From Malachius bipustulatus (taxonomy: Eukaryota > Arthropoda > Insecta > Coleoptera > Melyridae): DNA of 64,000 nucleotides. The notes beneath the pieces were generated by a model. The model ran no database searches, was not told where the DNA came from, and worked only from the letters and a program-made list of their open reading frames with translations. The translations under genes and the position numbers were made by a program. This document shows positions 35,201 through 46,428 of the stretch, piece after piece. Every line of letters begins with the position of its first letter. The first letter of the stretch is position 1. Where the stretch lies: positions 9,548,001 through 9,612,000 of the forward strand of contig OU342635.1 of the NCBI GenBank assembly GCA_910589415.1. The letters run 5' to 3'.

Positions 35201-36890
35201 TTAATGTCTGCTCTAAATAACTGATAAGTGTCGCCATTAACGGGAGTTGAACATTTACTAATTCATTGAAGCAAATATGACACATGGTATGTGAAGTACA
35301 CGGGTATAATCTATTGTAAATTAGGGATAAATCCGACACGAATTCCCACTTCAGGTGGTCGTACCGAAATTTGCGCCTAGCGAGAAGGTCCTTGTCCGTT
35401 TCATTAAATCTAAATTAATCCAGGTACGAGTAGCATTATGCGGTATGATTTTGGTGTGATCAAAGATAGTGATATTTGAAAGGTATTAGTGTATTTTTTA
35501 ACAAAAAATACACTATTGTTTTATATTGTCGAGGGAAAGTTGAGCGGATTATACGAAACGAAAGCCAATGAATGTAACAGCTGCTTCAAATTTCAACAAA
35601 AACACGTCCTATAAAAATATTCTAAGAGTCGTGGCAGTAAGCAGATGAGAGTTTTTGCAAAGTGAACGATACATCAAAGCCGCCACGGGACGGAGTAAAA
35701 GCTGGATCCTGGTCAAGCGGTCATCCCGATCCCCCCCTTTCCAGGGATCTACAACAAAGTGCCGGACAGAAAAGAGCCTCTTTGATGTGCGACTCTATTG
35801 TCAATGTTATTATATTGCGCTTCGGGGGGATCACCACCACTCTTTCTAGGACGGTCTGTTTTCATTTCTCTTCTCCCTTGCCTTGCGCTCCGTTCAGGTG
35901 AAAGTTCTGACGGTGCTATTAACTCTCGGAGGTTTTCATGAACCCGCCCGCTTTTCCTTTAAACTTATTATCGGTTACTGCGCCGGCAACACCGCTCAAG
36001 TTATAACTTTCACCCCTACCTATTCATTAATTAGTCCTTGATGGAGATTTGTGGGGTATCGGGCTTCATATTCGACTCTCGACGTTCTTCTACAGTTCTT
36101 ATCAGTTCTGATTTATAGGAAATTCGTGACGATATTAAGCAGGAATAATTTTCCCGACCTGCACGAAGTTCAAATTAACGACTACAACAAGGTGCGAAGC
36201 AATTCGTATAAAAGATTTTTTCTTTCTTGCATGATTTTTTTTACGTCATCTATCCGTTTTAGAAATAAACATATTGCAGTCATAAAGACTTAAATATGTA
36301 AATCAAACTTTATAATAGGCACAGCACATATTAAAAAGGTCTTCACCTCTTTTGTTGCAGGAACCCATCGAGCCCGGCTCATACGACTAAGACTCATACG
36401 TGCCCAGCCAAGAACGACTAACACTAAAAGACCATCTGGAACTCATGAGAAGGGCGGAGATTGTGAGAGATTGCGTGAGAGATTGCGTGAGAGAAAAAAA
36501 ACTTTGCGCCCAACTATGAAGTTGTGAGTGAGAAAAAAAGATAAAAGTCGCCAATTTTGAATAGATAATTTTTTGCCAGGTAGGAGCCAAATTGTTCCGC
36601 TAACGTAATACATTCTCCCCACTTCCTAATTAAAAAGGAAAGGGGAAGGGAAAGGAAAGTTATGTTGTTTGAATTATGGGCGAGTGAGAAGGTCGCTTTG
36701 TTCGATGCCCTCTGTTAAGATGTTCAGATGATCAGCTAGGAACTTTTTGAGTGCCTTCTGCAAGGAGTTATGAAAGCGTTGAAAGAGAAATACTTGGAAT
36801 GTAATGACGGCTTCTGATTCTTTGCACTCCTTGGGAAAGTTTTAGCAACGCCTGGATGCTAAAACTATTCATTATCATTTCATCGAACGT
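32231..36890. other. No gene recognised; small simple repeats
   Basis: Short frames only. A 12-bp repeat (gtgagagattgc, about three copies) lies at 36459-36494, a TTTA run at 33886-33905 and a purine-rich tract at 36636-36658. A GC-richer patch at 35680-35800 could not be assigned. Confidence 0.4.
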
Positions 36891-36899
36891 TCAAAATTC

Positions 36900-38160
36900 A
36901 CATTGATCTATATTCGAAGATTAGCCAGCTCCTTTATCGTGATCGTACGAGTGGCGAGAGAAGCAACGAAATAGAACTGCGCACACCGCATGACATACGT
37001 TATGGTAACTATTGACTTAAAAAACGTCTTCAATAGCGCATCTTGGAAGTTGATACTGGACGCGATGAAAAACTGAAGAGTGTCGTATCTCTCGGTAGGG
37101 TTAGCGGAAACCCTCAAGACTCTTAGCATAGACAGTGGCGTTTCGCAGGGATCGGTCCTGGGCTAGATGCATTGTATTTGTAACTTCTTACACAAAGGTC
37201 TGCTGGAATTAGAAATGGGTGGAACTGATCGGGTTTGGCGATGATATTGCGCTACTAACGACTGACCGCTGCCCCAAAAGTCAGCGGATGGTGGAATGAA
37301 CAGAAATGAACAGAAATTTGCATAAAGTATCAAACTAGACTACTGAGAATGGACTGGAACTGGAACCAGGAAAGACGGAGGCAGTCGTCTTAATAACAAG
37401 GCGAAAAGCGAAAAATTAAAGCGATATATTTACCTCACCGTCCAAGGGGGAAGATATTGTTTCAATCAGAGTCATCAAGTATCTGGAAGTATGGATATGC
37501 CCTATACTCGATGCCAAATATTCGAGGAACTAAAGCGTCCAAAAGGCGAATGTTATCAAATGTAATCAATTCGCAGTTGCTGTATGAGGCACCAGTATTA
37601 CATGTGGTAATCGACAACAAGAGTCTAACAGCATGGATGTCGAACTTTCCGAGACAGGCGACAATAAGATTTTGCAGTGCCTACCGGATACCGGATACTT
37701 CGACTTAAGGGGTGGGAGTAATATCGGGCGTACAACCTATTGATCTCAGAAGTCTTCCTTACAAGAAACCCAAGGAAGAATGACAGATCTGAGCTACAAC
37801 GATGCTGGTAGATAATACGGAAGAGCAGTACCCATAGGAAATGGACCATCAGCCTAATACCCGACATCCAAAAGTTGACCGAGAGGCCCTTCGGCGACAC
37901 CGTCTACTTTCTTACCCAGGTACTATCGGGACATGGGTGCTTTAGAGACTACCTACATCGACGCTCGCGTGCTGACTCGAAGAACTTCTGCAAGTACTTC
38001 AATGCTGTCGATGATGCCAACCATAAGCTCTTTTATTGTCCACTACTTGTCCACAATGGGAAAACATGAGATCAAGTTTCCTGGAAAGGACAGAGAAAAC
38101 CTTTGATGTCAAGAATGTCGATGGAAGACTGGTAGATGTGAGAGAAGGCGGGAGGGGATT
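36900..38160 (+). pseudogene. R1-type LINE, RT and C-terminal part
   Basis: Broken frames follow the order of an R1-group non-LTR retrotransposon. RT motif A reads 'VTIDLKNVFNSASW' (about 37003-37044). The next motif is 'GVSQGSVLG' (about 37138-37164) and is followed by a stop. The palm motif is 'GFGDDIALL' (about 37229-37255), where the family normally has GFADD. Further on come 'EAVV', 'IKYLEVW', 'MPNIRGTKASKRRMLSNVI' (near 37515-37570) and 'FLTQVLSGHGCFRDYLHR' followed by a damaged C-terminal zinc motif with 'DANHKLFYC' (37875-38069). Many frameshifts and stops show it is long dead. The 5' part, including the endonuclease, is not in evidence. Confidence 0.85.
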
Positions 38161-38178
38161 TAGTCGATAGGATTGACA

Positions 38179-38715
38179 CTATGCGCCAGGTTGTTTATGA
38201 GAATTTCCCCTCCCTCCTCGTCTTTCTCCATCAAAAAGAAGTTCCCCTATTGTATTGAATATTTTTAGCAACGTCGACGAGGCTGTAAGGCACCTAATGT
38301 CCCCATGCATGTGATCTCCACCTTCCGCAAACAGGGTGTTTCGATTCTCTTGAAGAATTTCTGAATTAAAAAATGCTTTGATATCAAGAAGCTTAAGACC
38401 ATCAGGGTTGAGGGCTACAGTTACTGAAGCCTCCACGTCATCCTCACTAGTAACCTCGAAGATGTTTTCTCGAGAGTTTTTACAGTCTGTAATTGAAGCT
38501 GTAGCAAAAAGAGATATGCCCTGAAATATCTTCTGGTATTGAGCTTCCGCAGCATTAATGGGAAGAACCCAATTGGTCGCTATCAGCGGTTTGTCATTCA
38601 GTAAGTACGATCCCAACCAAATTCTATTGACGTAGTGCAGCCGCTTCTTCAAGTAAGTGCCTTCTTCGTTTCGAAAGTTGGTAATCATCAAGACAACTCT
38701 TACTTTTACAACCGC
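38179..38715 (-). CDS. Unrecognised open reading frame, possible exon
   Basis: The longest frame in the window outside the gypsy element: open on the minus strand from about 38715 (after a TGA) to the stop at 38179, with an in-frame ATG at 38688. I do not recognise the protein. It alternates hydrophobic and polar residues, as beta strands do ('KVRVVLMITNF', 'EASVTVALNPDG'), has two cysteines and no membrane segment. A sequence like a 3' splice site (tttactgatcag) stands just upstream, so it could be a terminal exon. It starts only about 20 bases beyond the LINE remnant on the opposite strand. It could instead be a chance frame; no second exon was identified. Confidence 0.3.
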   Translation of the reverse strand, partial: AVVKVRVVLMITNFRNEEGTYLKKRLHYVNRIWLGSYLLNDKPLIATNWVLPINAAEAQYQKIFQGISLFATASITDCKNSRENIFEVTSEDDVEASVTVALNPDGLKLLDIKAFFNSEILQENRNTLFAEGGDHMHGDIRCLTASSTLLKIFNTIGELLFDGERRGGRGNSHKQPGA

Positions 38716-38739
38716 TGATCAGTAAAGTTGACTGTTGGA

Positions 38740-39470
38740 ACCTTTGTACCGCTATCTAAGCTTTTTCATCCATCACTGTCGCCATCATAGATTCTTGAAG
38801 ATTCTAAATTGGTTGGCTCTCCCGTTTGTCTTAGTTGGCCTTTCTCTTCACCGCAAATCTTTTATTGGAGTTAACATAAAGCTGACGATAGAGATAGAGA
38901 AAATCTCAGCCAGTTAGTCCCTTTATAACTTGGAAGAGAGCCCTTGGGAGAAGAAGAGAAGACCTCTGTTGCATAGTGTACTGGCTGGACTTAGCCACAC
39001 GGTTAATAGGAAGTACAACTTATAAGAATATCGAAAAATTCAAACCACAAAAAATTATACTTCTCATAAAAGCAGGGAAAAATTATCCGCCTCTGACAGT
39101 ATTATGACAACGTCGACTCGCCTTTTCTTTGTCTTAGTAGGGGTTAGCGGCAATTCGCTCTATTTATGATTCTAGACTGTTCATTATAAATTTAATCGGT
39201 TTGGAAAATCGGTTTGAAAAAAGATCACTTAAAAATGGGCTCTATATAAAATGTGATAATAATCTTGCGCCCTCAGTTGTAACGCCACTGCAATATGAAG
39301 GATTATTAAAGAAAAATATGGTTTCGTCGTATTAGATGAAGTTCAAAGACGCACTGAGAAAAATTTTCTGTCCAGCCAGAATGGTAGAACGGTATTTGCA
39401 GTACTACGTATGCAGCATCATTAAATCTGGCTGAAACACATTTAATACGAATAAGACAACCGTATAGCAG
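38740..39470. other. No recognised feature
   Basis: Nothing beyond short frames on either strand. Confidence 0.4.
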
Positions 39471-39473
39471 ATA

Positions 39474-39850
39474 TTGAGTTTTGTAGGGACACAATTTCGA
39501 GAAATGGTATTACCGTAATACCATTACCTGGATGTCGCTCACGTTGTCTTTCTAAAACACCATTATCATAAACGGTACGTAGCATCCTCCCTGATTTTAA
39601 CTGTGTAACGTTTCTGCAGAATTATTGGCGTTACAATCTGGTGCTGCTAAGCAGAGTGATCGCTATTTTTCTCTTACGTGAAAATATGCCGGAAAATAAT
39701 TGTTCATGGTCATTCTTGCCTGGTAATAACAAATATTGAGGTTTGTAGAGACACAATTTCGAGAAAAGGTACGGCCGTAATACCATTACCGTTACCTAGC
39801 GTCCTCCCTGATTTTAATTGTGTGTAACGTTTCTGCAGAATAAATGATGT
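39474..39850. repeat. Imperfect direct duplication
   Basis: The order 'gacacaatttcgagaaa', 'taccgtaataccattacc', 'tcctccctgattttaa' and 'gtaacgtttctgcagaat' appears at about 39491-39632 and again at about 39750-39842. The first copy has about 50 extra bases. Function unknown; it may be part of an old repeat. Confidence 0.75.
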
Positions 39851-40707
39851 TAGATTCTTGTCCTGCAACGCAGTAAGGAACTCCATTATACACATGGGAA
39901 TTCATAATATTATATTTCGTGCAGTTAAACTGCCGCTGCTGCACTGTTATTCTGATAGTAAAATCAGTAAAAACGTTAACAAAGGTATATCTGCGTTCTT
40001 GGTAAATCTGAGCAGTAAGCAAGTTCGGTAAGTTATGTGAAATACTGTGGAAAGCCGTGTGAAGTCCCGGGACGCGTGAAAAGTGTACGCGGGTGCGATT
40101 GCGCGATGGAATCTTTGGTCCTGTTTATAATAATAATTTAGCGTTGCTTGACTTAGTGTTAGTTGTTGTTTGCAAGTTGTGCGTGGTACATCGACGCGGA
40201 TGCGTTTTTGACATTTTTTATTTCAAGTGGTAGGTACCTACGCGAACATACTTATAATCGATGATTTCCGTGTTATTATTGCATTGTTCGACTGTGTTTC
40301 CCCGACTATAATACCTATACCAATTTTACCATAGATATACGTAATAATTTAGTGTGTGTCTTGTTGCAAGTATTATAGTGTGAGCAAAATGAAAACGTTA
40401 CTGTAGATTTGTGTGATGAAACATTTCAACCGTTCTTTGGAAAAATTAGAGAAGTACATGTGAGTCGCAGTGACAGTGTGATTTTTTCTGCAAAATGTTA
40501 AAAACTGTCGAGTTCAATTTACATTATTTTGCTCACAATGTATATGTCCTACTACCTTGATGCAGCTTCCTTATTTTCTTATGTGTCAAATATGTTAACA
40601 TGCAGTCATGATGAACCTTGAAATGTACGTTACTTAATGCCTTTAAATTAATTTAATTTATTGAGAATGCCTATACAGTGTGATAAATGGTGAACATGGT
40701 AGGTATA
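39851..40707. other. No recognised feature
   Basis: AT-rich, no long frames or element ends. Confidence 0.4.
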
Positions 40708-41284
40708 CAGGGTGTTGTAGAGGTTGTTTAGAAAGACTGTAAATTTAAAACAAAAATGGTTTCCTCGGCTTCGTTACCGACATATAGGGTGTGCTTTTTC
40801 TAAAATTTAAATAAAAATGACAGTCAAATTTAAATAACTTCCACTGACAAAACACATTATCTCCCATAACTATATTACGAAAACGTTTGTTTGTTTTTTT
40901 TTTATTATTAACGGTAACGGAATTAGAGGCATTCAAACTCTACCAATTCTTGGAGAGTCGAATAAAATTTGCCAATATGGCATCGTTATTCGAATTCGAA
41001 CTTAAAACAACGGATTGGAAATATATTTTGAATAATATTATCGTCTATGGTATCCCCGCAACGAAAATTTTTTGAAACTTTGCTGAACTTGCCACTTCAT
41101 CTGTTTCCATGGTAGGTAATATCTGTCTGGGTATTTTAGACCTGCACACTATTTTTTTCCTGAAGAAAGGTTGATCATATCTTTTTAAAGAAACCATTCT
41201 GGAGAAAAAGTTAATTGATTACTCCGTAAAATCCACAATGAATGCTGTGATGCTATCAGTGTCCACCATTTCGGGATCACCCTG
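40708..41284. mobile_element. CAGGGTG-ended TA element, 577 bp
   Basis: The ends CAGGGTG and CACCCTG are flanked by TA on both sides (40706-40707 and 41285-41286). The inverted repeat extends only a few bases further, unlike the two relatives at 53144-54589. No transposase. TA targeting suggests a Tc1/mariner-mobilised MITE, though the ends could be a chance pairing of two fragments. Confidence 0.5.
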
Positions 41285-41734
41285 TATATTTATTTTGAAT
41301 TAAATAATTAGTTTTTTTTTCTCTTATAATGATTAATTAAATAATTATGTTGTTTGAATGTTTTTCAATAAAAATTTTATGCATTAAAACCTAAGTTTTA
41401 TTTGCAACATTCCTATCCTAATTCTAGTTCTAATAAATTCTAATTCTTTTTAAAAATTACTGAGAGTTAAATTACACAATTTCAGTTAAAATACTTATTT
41501 GACATCTACTTAGAATTTTCTCCAAAATCAAATGTATGTTTTAAGCTTTGAGTTAATTATAATTTCGTATGAATTATTACATTTTAAATTAGAAGGATGA
41601 TGTGGATATATGATTTATAAGTAATTTGAGTTAATTAATTAATTATTATGTTATCAACTTGAAAAAAATACCGATAGAATTAAATTGGCAACTACTTACA
41701 GCAAACAGACCTAATGCCAGTTCAGTGCTGAGTG
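41285..41734. other. No recognised feature
   Basis: Very AT-rich DNA directly left of the Foldback-like element, with no frame of note. Confidence 0.4.
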
Positions 41735-41743
41735 TAAAGTAAG

Positions 41744-44438
41744 ACTCATGTGAAGTTAGCCCCCGAATTGTAAAAAACCACAACTTTTTTCGGAGTTCTG
41801 AGTAGAACTAGAATAGTTCCAGAGTTCTACATATAAATTTTCAATAGTTCCGCGGAGCAAAGCCCTTTAAAACGCAAAAATTCGTTTAGGGGGCTAACTT
41901 CACGCAGCCCCCACTTTACTCCTAAAATGAGTTCTGAGGTGATAAATATCAACAAAACTTAGAGTTCTAGAGTTCCTGTATATTTTCGCAAATAGTTCCG
42001 CGAATTTTTTTTGCAAAATTTTTAAAAAAATTGCCGAAATTGAAATCTGATCAGAGTTCTGAGTAGCCCCCAAAGAGTTCTATAAAAAAGTTCTCTTTCA
42101 TTTTGCCGAAAACTCAACGGTTTGCTTGTTAATCGCGAAAATGATTGCCAATAATAATTATACCTAAACAAAGGAAATTTTGACAAAAGTCACCGAAAAT
42201 GAGTTCTGATCAGAGTTCCGGGTAGCCCCCCAAAAGTTCTATTAAAAAGTTCTCTTTCATTTTTCCGAAAACTCAATAGTTTTCTTGTTAATCGCGAAAA
42301 TGATTGCCAGAAATAATTATATACCAACATACCTAAGCAAAAGAAGATGTGACAAAAATCAACGAAAAAGAGTTCTGATTGGAGTTCCGGGTAGCCCCCC
42401 AAAAGTTCTATTAAAAAGTTCTTTTTCATTTTTCTGAAAACTCAATAGTTTTCTTGTTAATCGCGAAAATGATTGCCAATAATAACTACCTATACAAAAT
42501 AAATTTTGACAAAAATCACCGAAAAAGAGTTCTGATCAGAGTTCTGGGTAGCCCCCCAGGAGTTCTATAAAAAAGTTCTCTTTCATTTTGCCGAGAACTC
42601 AATAGTTTTCTTGTTAATCGCGAAAATGATTGCCAGAAATAATTATATACCTACATACCTAAGCAAAAGAAGATGTGACAAAAATCAACGAAAAAGAGTT
42701 CTGATTGGAGTTCCGGGTAGCCCCCCAAAAGTTCTATTAAAAAGTTCTTTTTCATTTTTCCGAAAACTCAATAGTTTTCTTGTTAATCGCGAAAATGATT
42801 GCCAATAATAACTACCTAAACAAAATAAATTTTGACAAAAATCACCGAAAAAGAGTTCTGATCAGAGTTCTGGGTAGCCCCCCAGGAGTTCTATAAAAAA
42901 GTTCTCTTTCATTTTGCCGAGAACTCAATAGTTTTCTTGTTAATCGCGAAAATGATTGCCAGAAATAATTATATACCTATATACATACCTAAGCAAAAGA
43001 AGATGTGACAAAAATCAACGAAAAAGAGTTCTGATTGGAGTTCCGGGTAGCCCCCCAAAAGTTCTATTAAAAAGTTCTTTTTCATTTTTCCGAAAACTCA
43101 ATAGTTTTCTTATTAATCGCGAAAATGATTGCCAATAATAACTACCTAAACAAAATAAATTTTGACAAAAATCACCGAAAAAGAGTTCTGATCAGAGTTC
43201 TGGGTAGCCCCCCAGGAGTTCTATAAAAAAGTTATCTTTCATTTTGCCGAGAACTCAATAGTTTTCTTGTTAATCGCGAAAATGATTGCCAGAAATAATT
43301 ATATACCTACATACCTAAGCAAAAGAAGATGTGACAAAAATCAACGAAAAAGAGTTCTGATTGGAGTTCCGGGTAGCCCTCCAAAAGTTCTATTAAAAAG
43401 TTATTTTTCATTTTTCCGAAAACTCAATAGTTTTCTTGTTAATCGCGAAAATGATTGCCAATAATAATTATACCTAAAAGGGAATTTTGACAAAAGTCAC
43501 CGAAAAAGAGTTCTGATCAGAGTTCCGGGTAGCCCCCCAGGAGTTCTATAAAAAAGTTCTCTTTCATTTTGCCGAGAACTCAATAGTTTTCTTGTTAATC
43601 GCGAAAATGATTACCAGAAATAATTATATACCTACATACCTAAGCAAAAGAAGATGTGACAAAAATCAACGAAAAAGAGTTCTGATTGGAGTTCCGGGTA
43701 GCCCTCCAAAAGTTCTATTAAAAAGTTATTTTTCATTTTTCCGAAAACTCAATAGTTTTCTTGTTATTCGCGAAAATGATTGCCAATAATAATTATACCT
43801 AAAAGGGAATTTTGACAAAAGTCACCGAAAAAGAGTTCTGATCAGAGTTCTGGCTAGCCCCCCAGGAGTTCTATAAAAAAGTTCTTTTTCATTTTTCCGA
43901 AAACTCAATAGTTTTCTTGTTAATCGCGAAAATGATTGCCAGAAATAATTATACCTAAACAAAGGAAATTTTGACAAAAGTCACCGAAAATGAGTTCTGA
44001 TCAGAGTTCCGGGTAGCCCCCCAAAAGTTCTATTAAAAAGTTCTCTTTCATTTTTCCGAAAACTCAATAGTTTTCTTGTTAATCGCGAAAATGATTGCCA
44101 GAAATAATTATATACCTACATACCTAAGCAAAAGAAAATGTGACAAAAATCACCGAAAAAGAGTTCTGATTGGAGTTCCGGGTAGCCCCCCAAAAGTTCT
44201 ATTAAAAAGTTCTCTTTCATTTTTCCGAAAACTCAATAGTTTTCTTGTTAATCGCGAAAATGATTGCCAATAATAACTACCTAAACAAAAGAAATTTTAA
44301 CAAAAATCACCGAAAAAGAGTTCTGATCAGAGTTCTGGGTAGCCCCCCAGGAGTTCTATAAAAAAGTTCTCTTTCATTTTTCCGAAAACTCAATAGTTTG
44401 CTTGTTAATCGCGAAAATGATTGCCAGTAATAATTATA
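41744..44438 (+). repeat. Left arm of the Foldback-like element
   Basis: A unique outer part of about 350 bp (including 'gggggctaacttcacgcagc') leads into about 15 tandem units. Units carry 'ttgttaatcgcgaaaatgat' and 'gagttctgat' and alternate between two subtypes of about 156 and 170 bp, ending in GCCAGAAATAATTA or GCCAATAATAA. Short palindromes such as GTTCTGATCAGAGTTC lie in each unit. Confidence 0.9.
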
Positions 44439-45102
44439 CACTGTGTCTCTTGGATTTCTGGACATAGGGAATTCCCATGTTAAAATAAACTATTAATGTA
44501 AAACTTCTTAAGGAAAAAAAGCTGCTTCTTATGCTACAATTGCATTTTCATTTGGTTCATCCGTTTTCGAGAAAATCAGGAAAAACTTAACGGTTTTTCG
44601 TAGTTATTTAAGGTTGCTTTGCTTTTGACAGATAATGCTAAAAATTATTAATTATTGTCAATAACTAATTGTTTAAAAGTAATTCATTCATTATTAAAAC
44701 TTTAAGTGGCAAAATATTACTTTTTAAAGGAAAACTTGTTTATAAAAATGAATTATTGAAGAAAAACCATTGCACCAAAACACCATTGAAGAAAAAGTAA
44801 AATTTATTGACATTACTCTGGCAATTGCACTTAGAAATATTAGAGATTTATTATTATCTTATTAGCATTATCTGTCAAAAGCAAAGCAACCTTGAAAAAC
44901 TACGAAAAACCGTTCAGTTTTTCCTGGTTTTCTTGAAAACGGATGAACCCAATGAAAATCCAATTATAGCATAAGCAGCTTTTTTTCCTTAAGAAGTTTT
45001 ACATTTGACATTTTACTGTAAAATAATTAGGGGAGCCAATATTTCCAATAGTTTATTTTAACATGGGAATTCCCAATGTCCAGAAATTCAAGAGACACAG
45101 TG
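44439..45102. mobile_element. Palindromic TA element within the Foldback loop
   Basis: It runs from CACTGTGTCTCTTG to the inverse CAAGAGACACAGTG and is flanked by TA (44437-44438 and 45103-45104). Inverted arms of about 200 bp include 'acatgggaattccc' and 'gcaaagcaacctt', around a 220-bp AT-rich centre. It has no transposase. It lies at the edge of the left arm and so may have inserted after the Foldback-like element formed. Confidence 0.85.
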
Positions 45103-46428
45103 TATACCCACATATTTGTTTGTTGTACGAACATTTTTTGTTTGTTGTTTTTCTATTGTATAGGTGTTTCGTTATTGCAAATTTAGTTCTGCTAGTCATC
45201 TTGGCCCTCTTTGTGGCCACTGCCTATCTCTAAGATGTCGTACACGTGTCGATCCCTTTGTAATGTCCATCGGAAATCGGTAATAAAATTAAGTGGCCTA
45301 AAGATTATTCGTAATAAAATTCGTACACACCATTATTAGCAGTCTTAGTCGGGTTCTTCAAATATTTTTGTAAGTAGGTTACCTACTTGATAGGTACCAG
45401 AATACCTAAAATTATTGTCTTGTCCAAATTGAAGCTTCTTAATGAAAATCAGTTATAAATTAACTTATAAATTAACTAAATTATAACTACACCGCACGAC
45501 GCCTTTCACCAACTTGTGCGGCTACAGGCATTGTTAGACAATTTTGTTTTATAATTTTTGTTTATTTATTAGTTTTTTTGAGACCTTTAAAACCACTTAT
45601 CTTATAATTTTCAAGTAATCTAACCAATCACAAACCAAACAATTCCGGTTGGTCAATCAGCGTGGTGATTTTAACGTCGTAACCATGGCTACGGATCTCT
45701 TAACAATGGAAAGTTGGCAGTTCGACAATAAATAATTATTGTTGCTATACGTGAAAATGAGTAATTTTTGACGAATTAATTTTTTTTTTGACGTTCCACT
45801 TTGTTCGTGAAAAAGTCTGTTAAAATACCAATCGCGATTGGATTATTTATCTTATATAAGTCTACAATTTTCGTACACAGTATGTCGTTATTGTAGGTGT
45901 CATCGATTCAATTATTGCATAAAACTACAACATAATATTTTTGACTATAATATAATATTAACGACATTATTAACAACATAATATTTTGAATATTTTTATC
46001 AATGACTTTTGAAAGGTTTTCTATTCATCAATTTTAGAGACCGATGTATTAGTATTACTCGGGATAATCGGTAGTTATGTGGCATACAAATTACACAATT
46101 TTAGTTTAGTTAGTTTTAAATAAATATAATCGAGAATAAAATGTGTTTGAGAATTTGCCATTACTGTCTATATGTAAGAGCCAGATGTTATATCGTTAAA
46201 AATTTATTGCCATAAGGCTATTATACACCCCTATTCGTTTGTCCACTTCAATAAAACCGGAATCCACTGTCGGAATTTTAGAATTGGTATAAAGATAAAA
46301 TGTAATTTGTTGTCCTTGGCCTGTTCCATAGCCATATTTATTTGAGGAATATATAACAATAATAATTCTGAGTGGCTGAATGTTAAGCAGGTCCATTCAC
46401 AAAACCCAGAAATTATTAGATTTAATTC
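45103..46428. other. Loop of the Foldback-like element
   Basis: About 1.3 kb not repeated in the arms. Longest frame 66 codons (46196-46396, minus), not recognised. No transposase motifs seen. Contents could be host DNA captured between two arms, or the remains of a lost gene. Confidence 0.6.
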
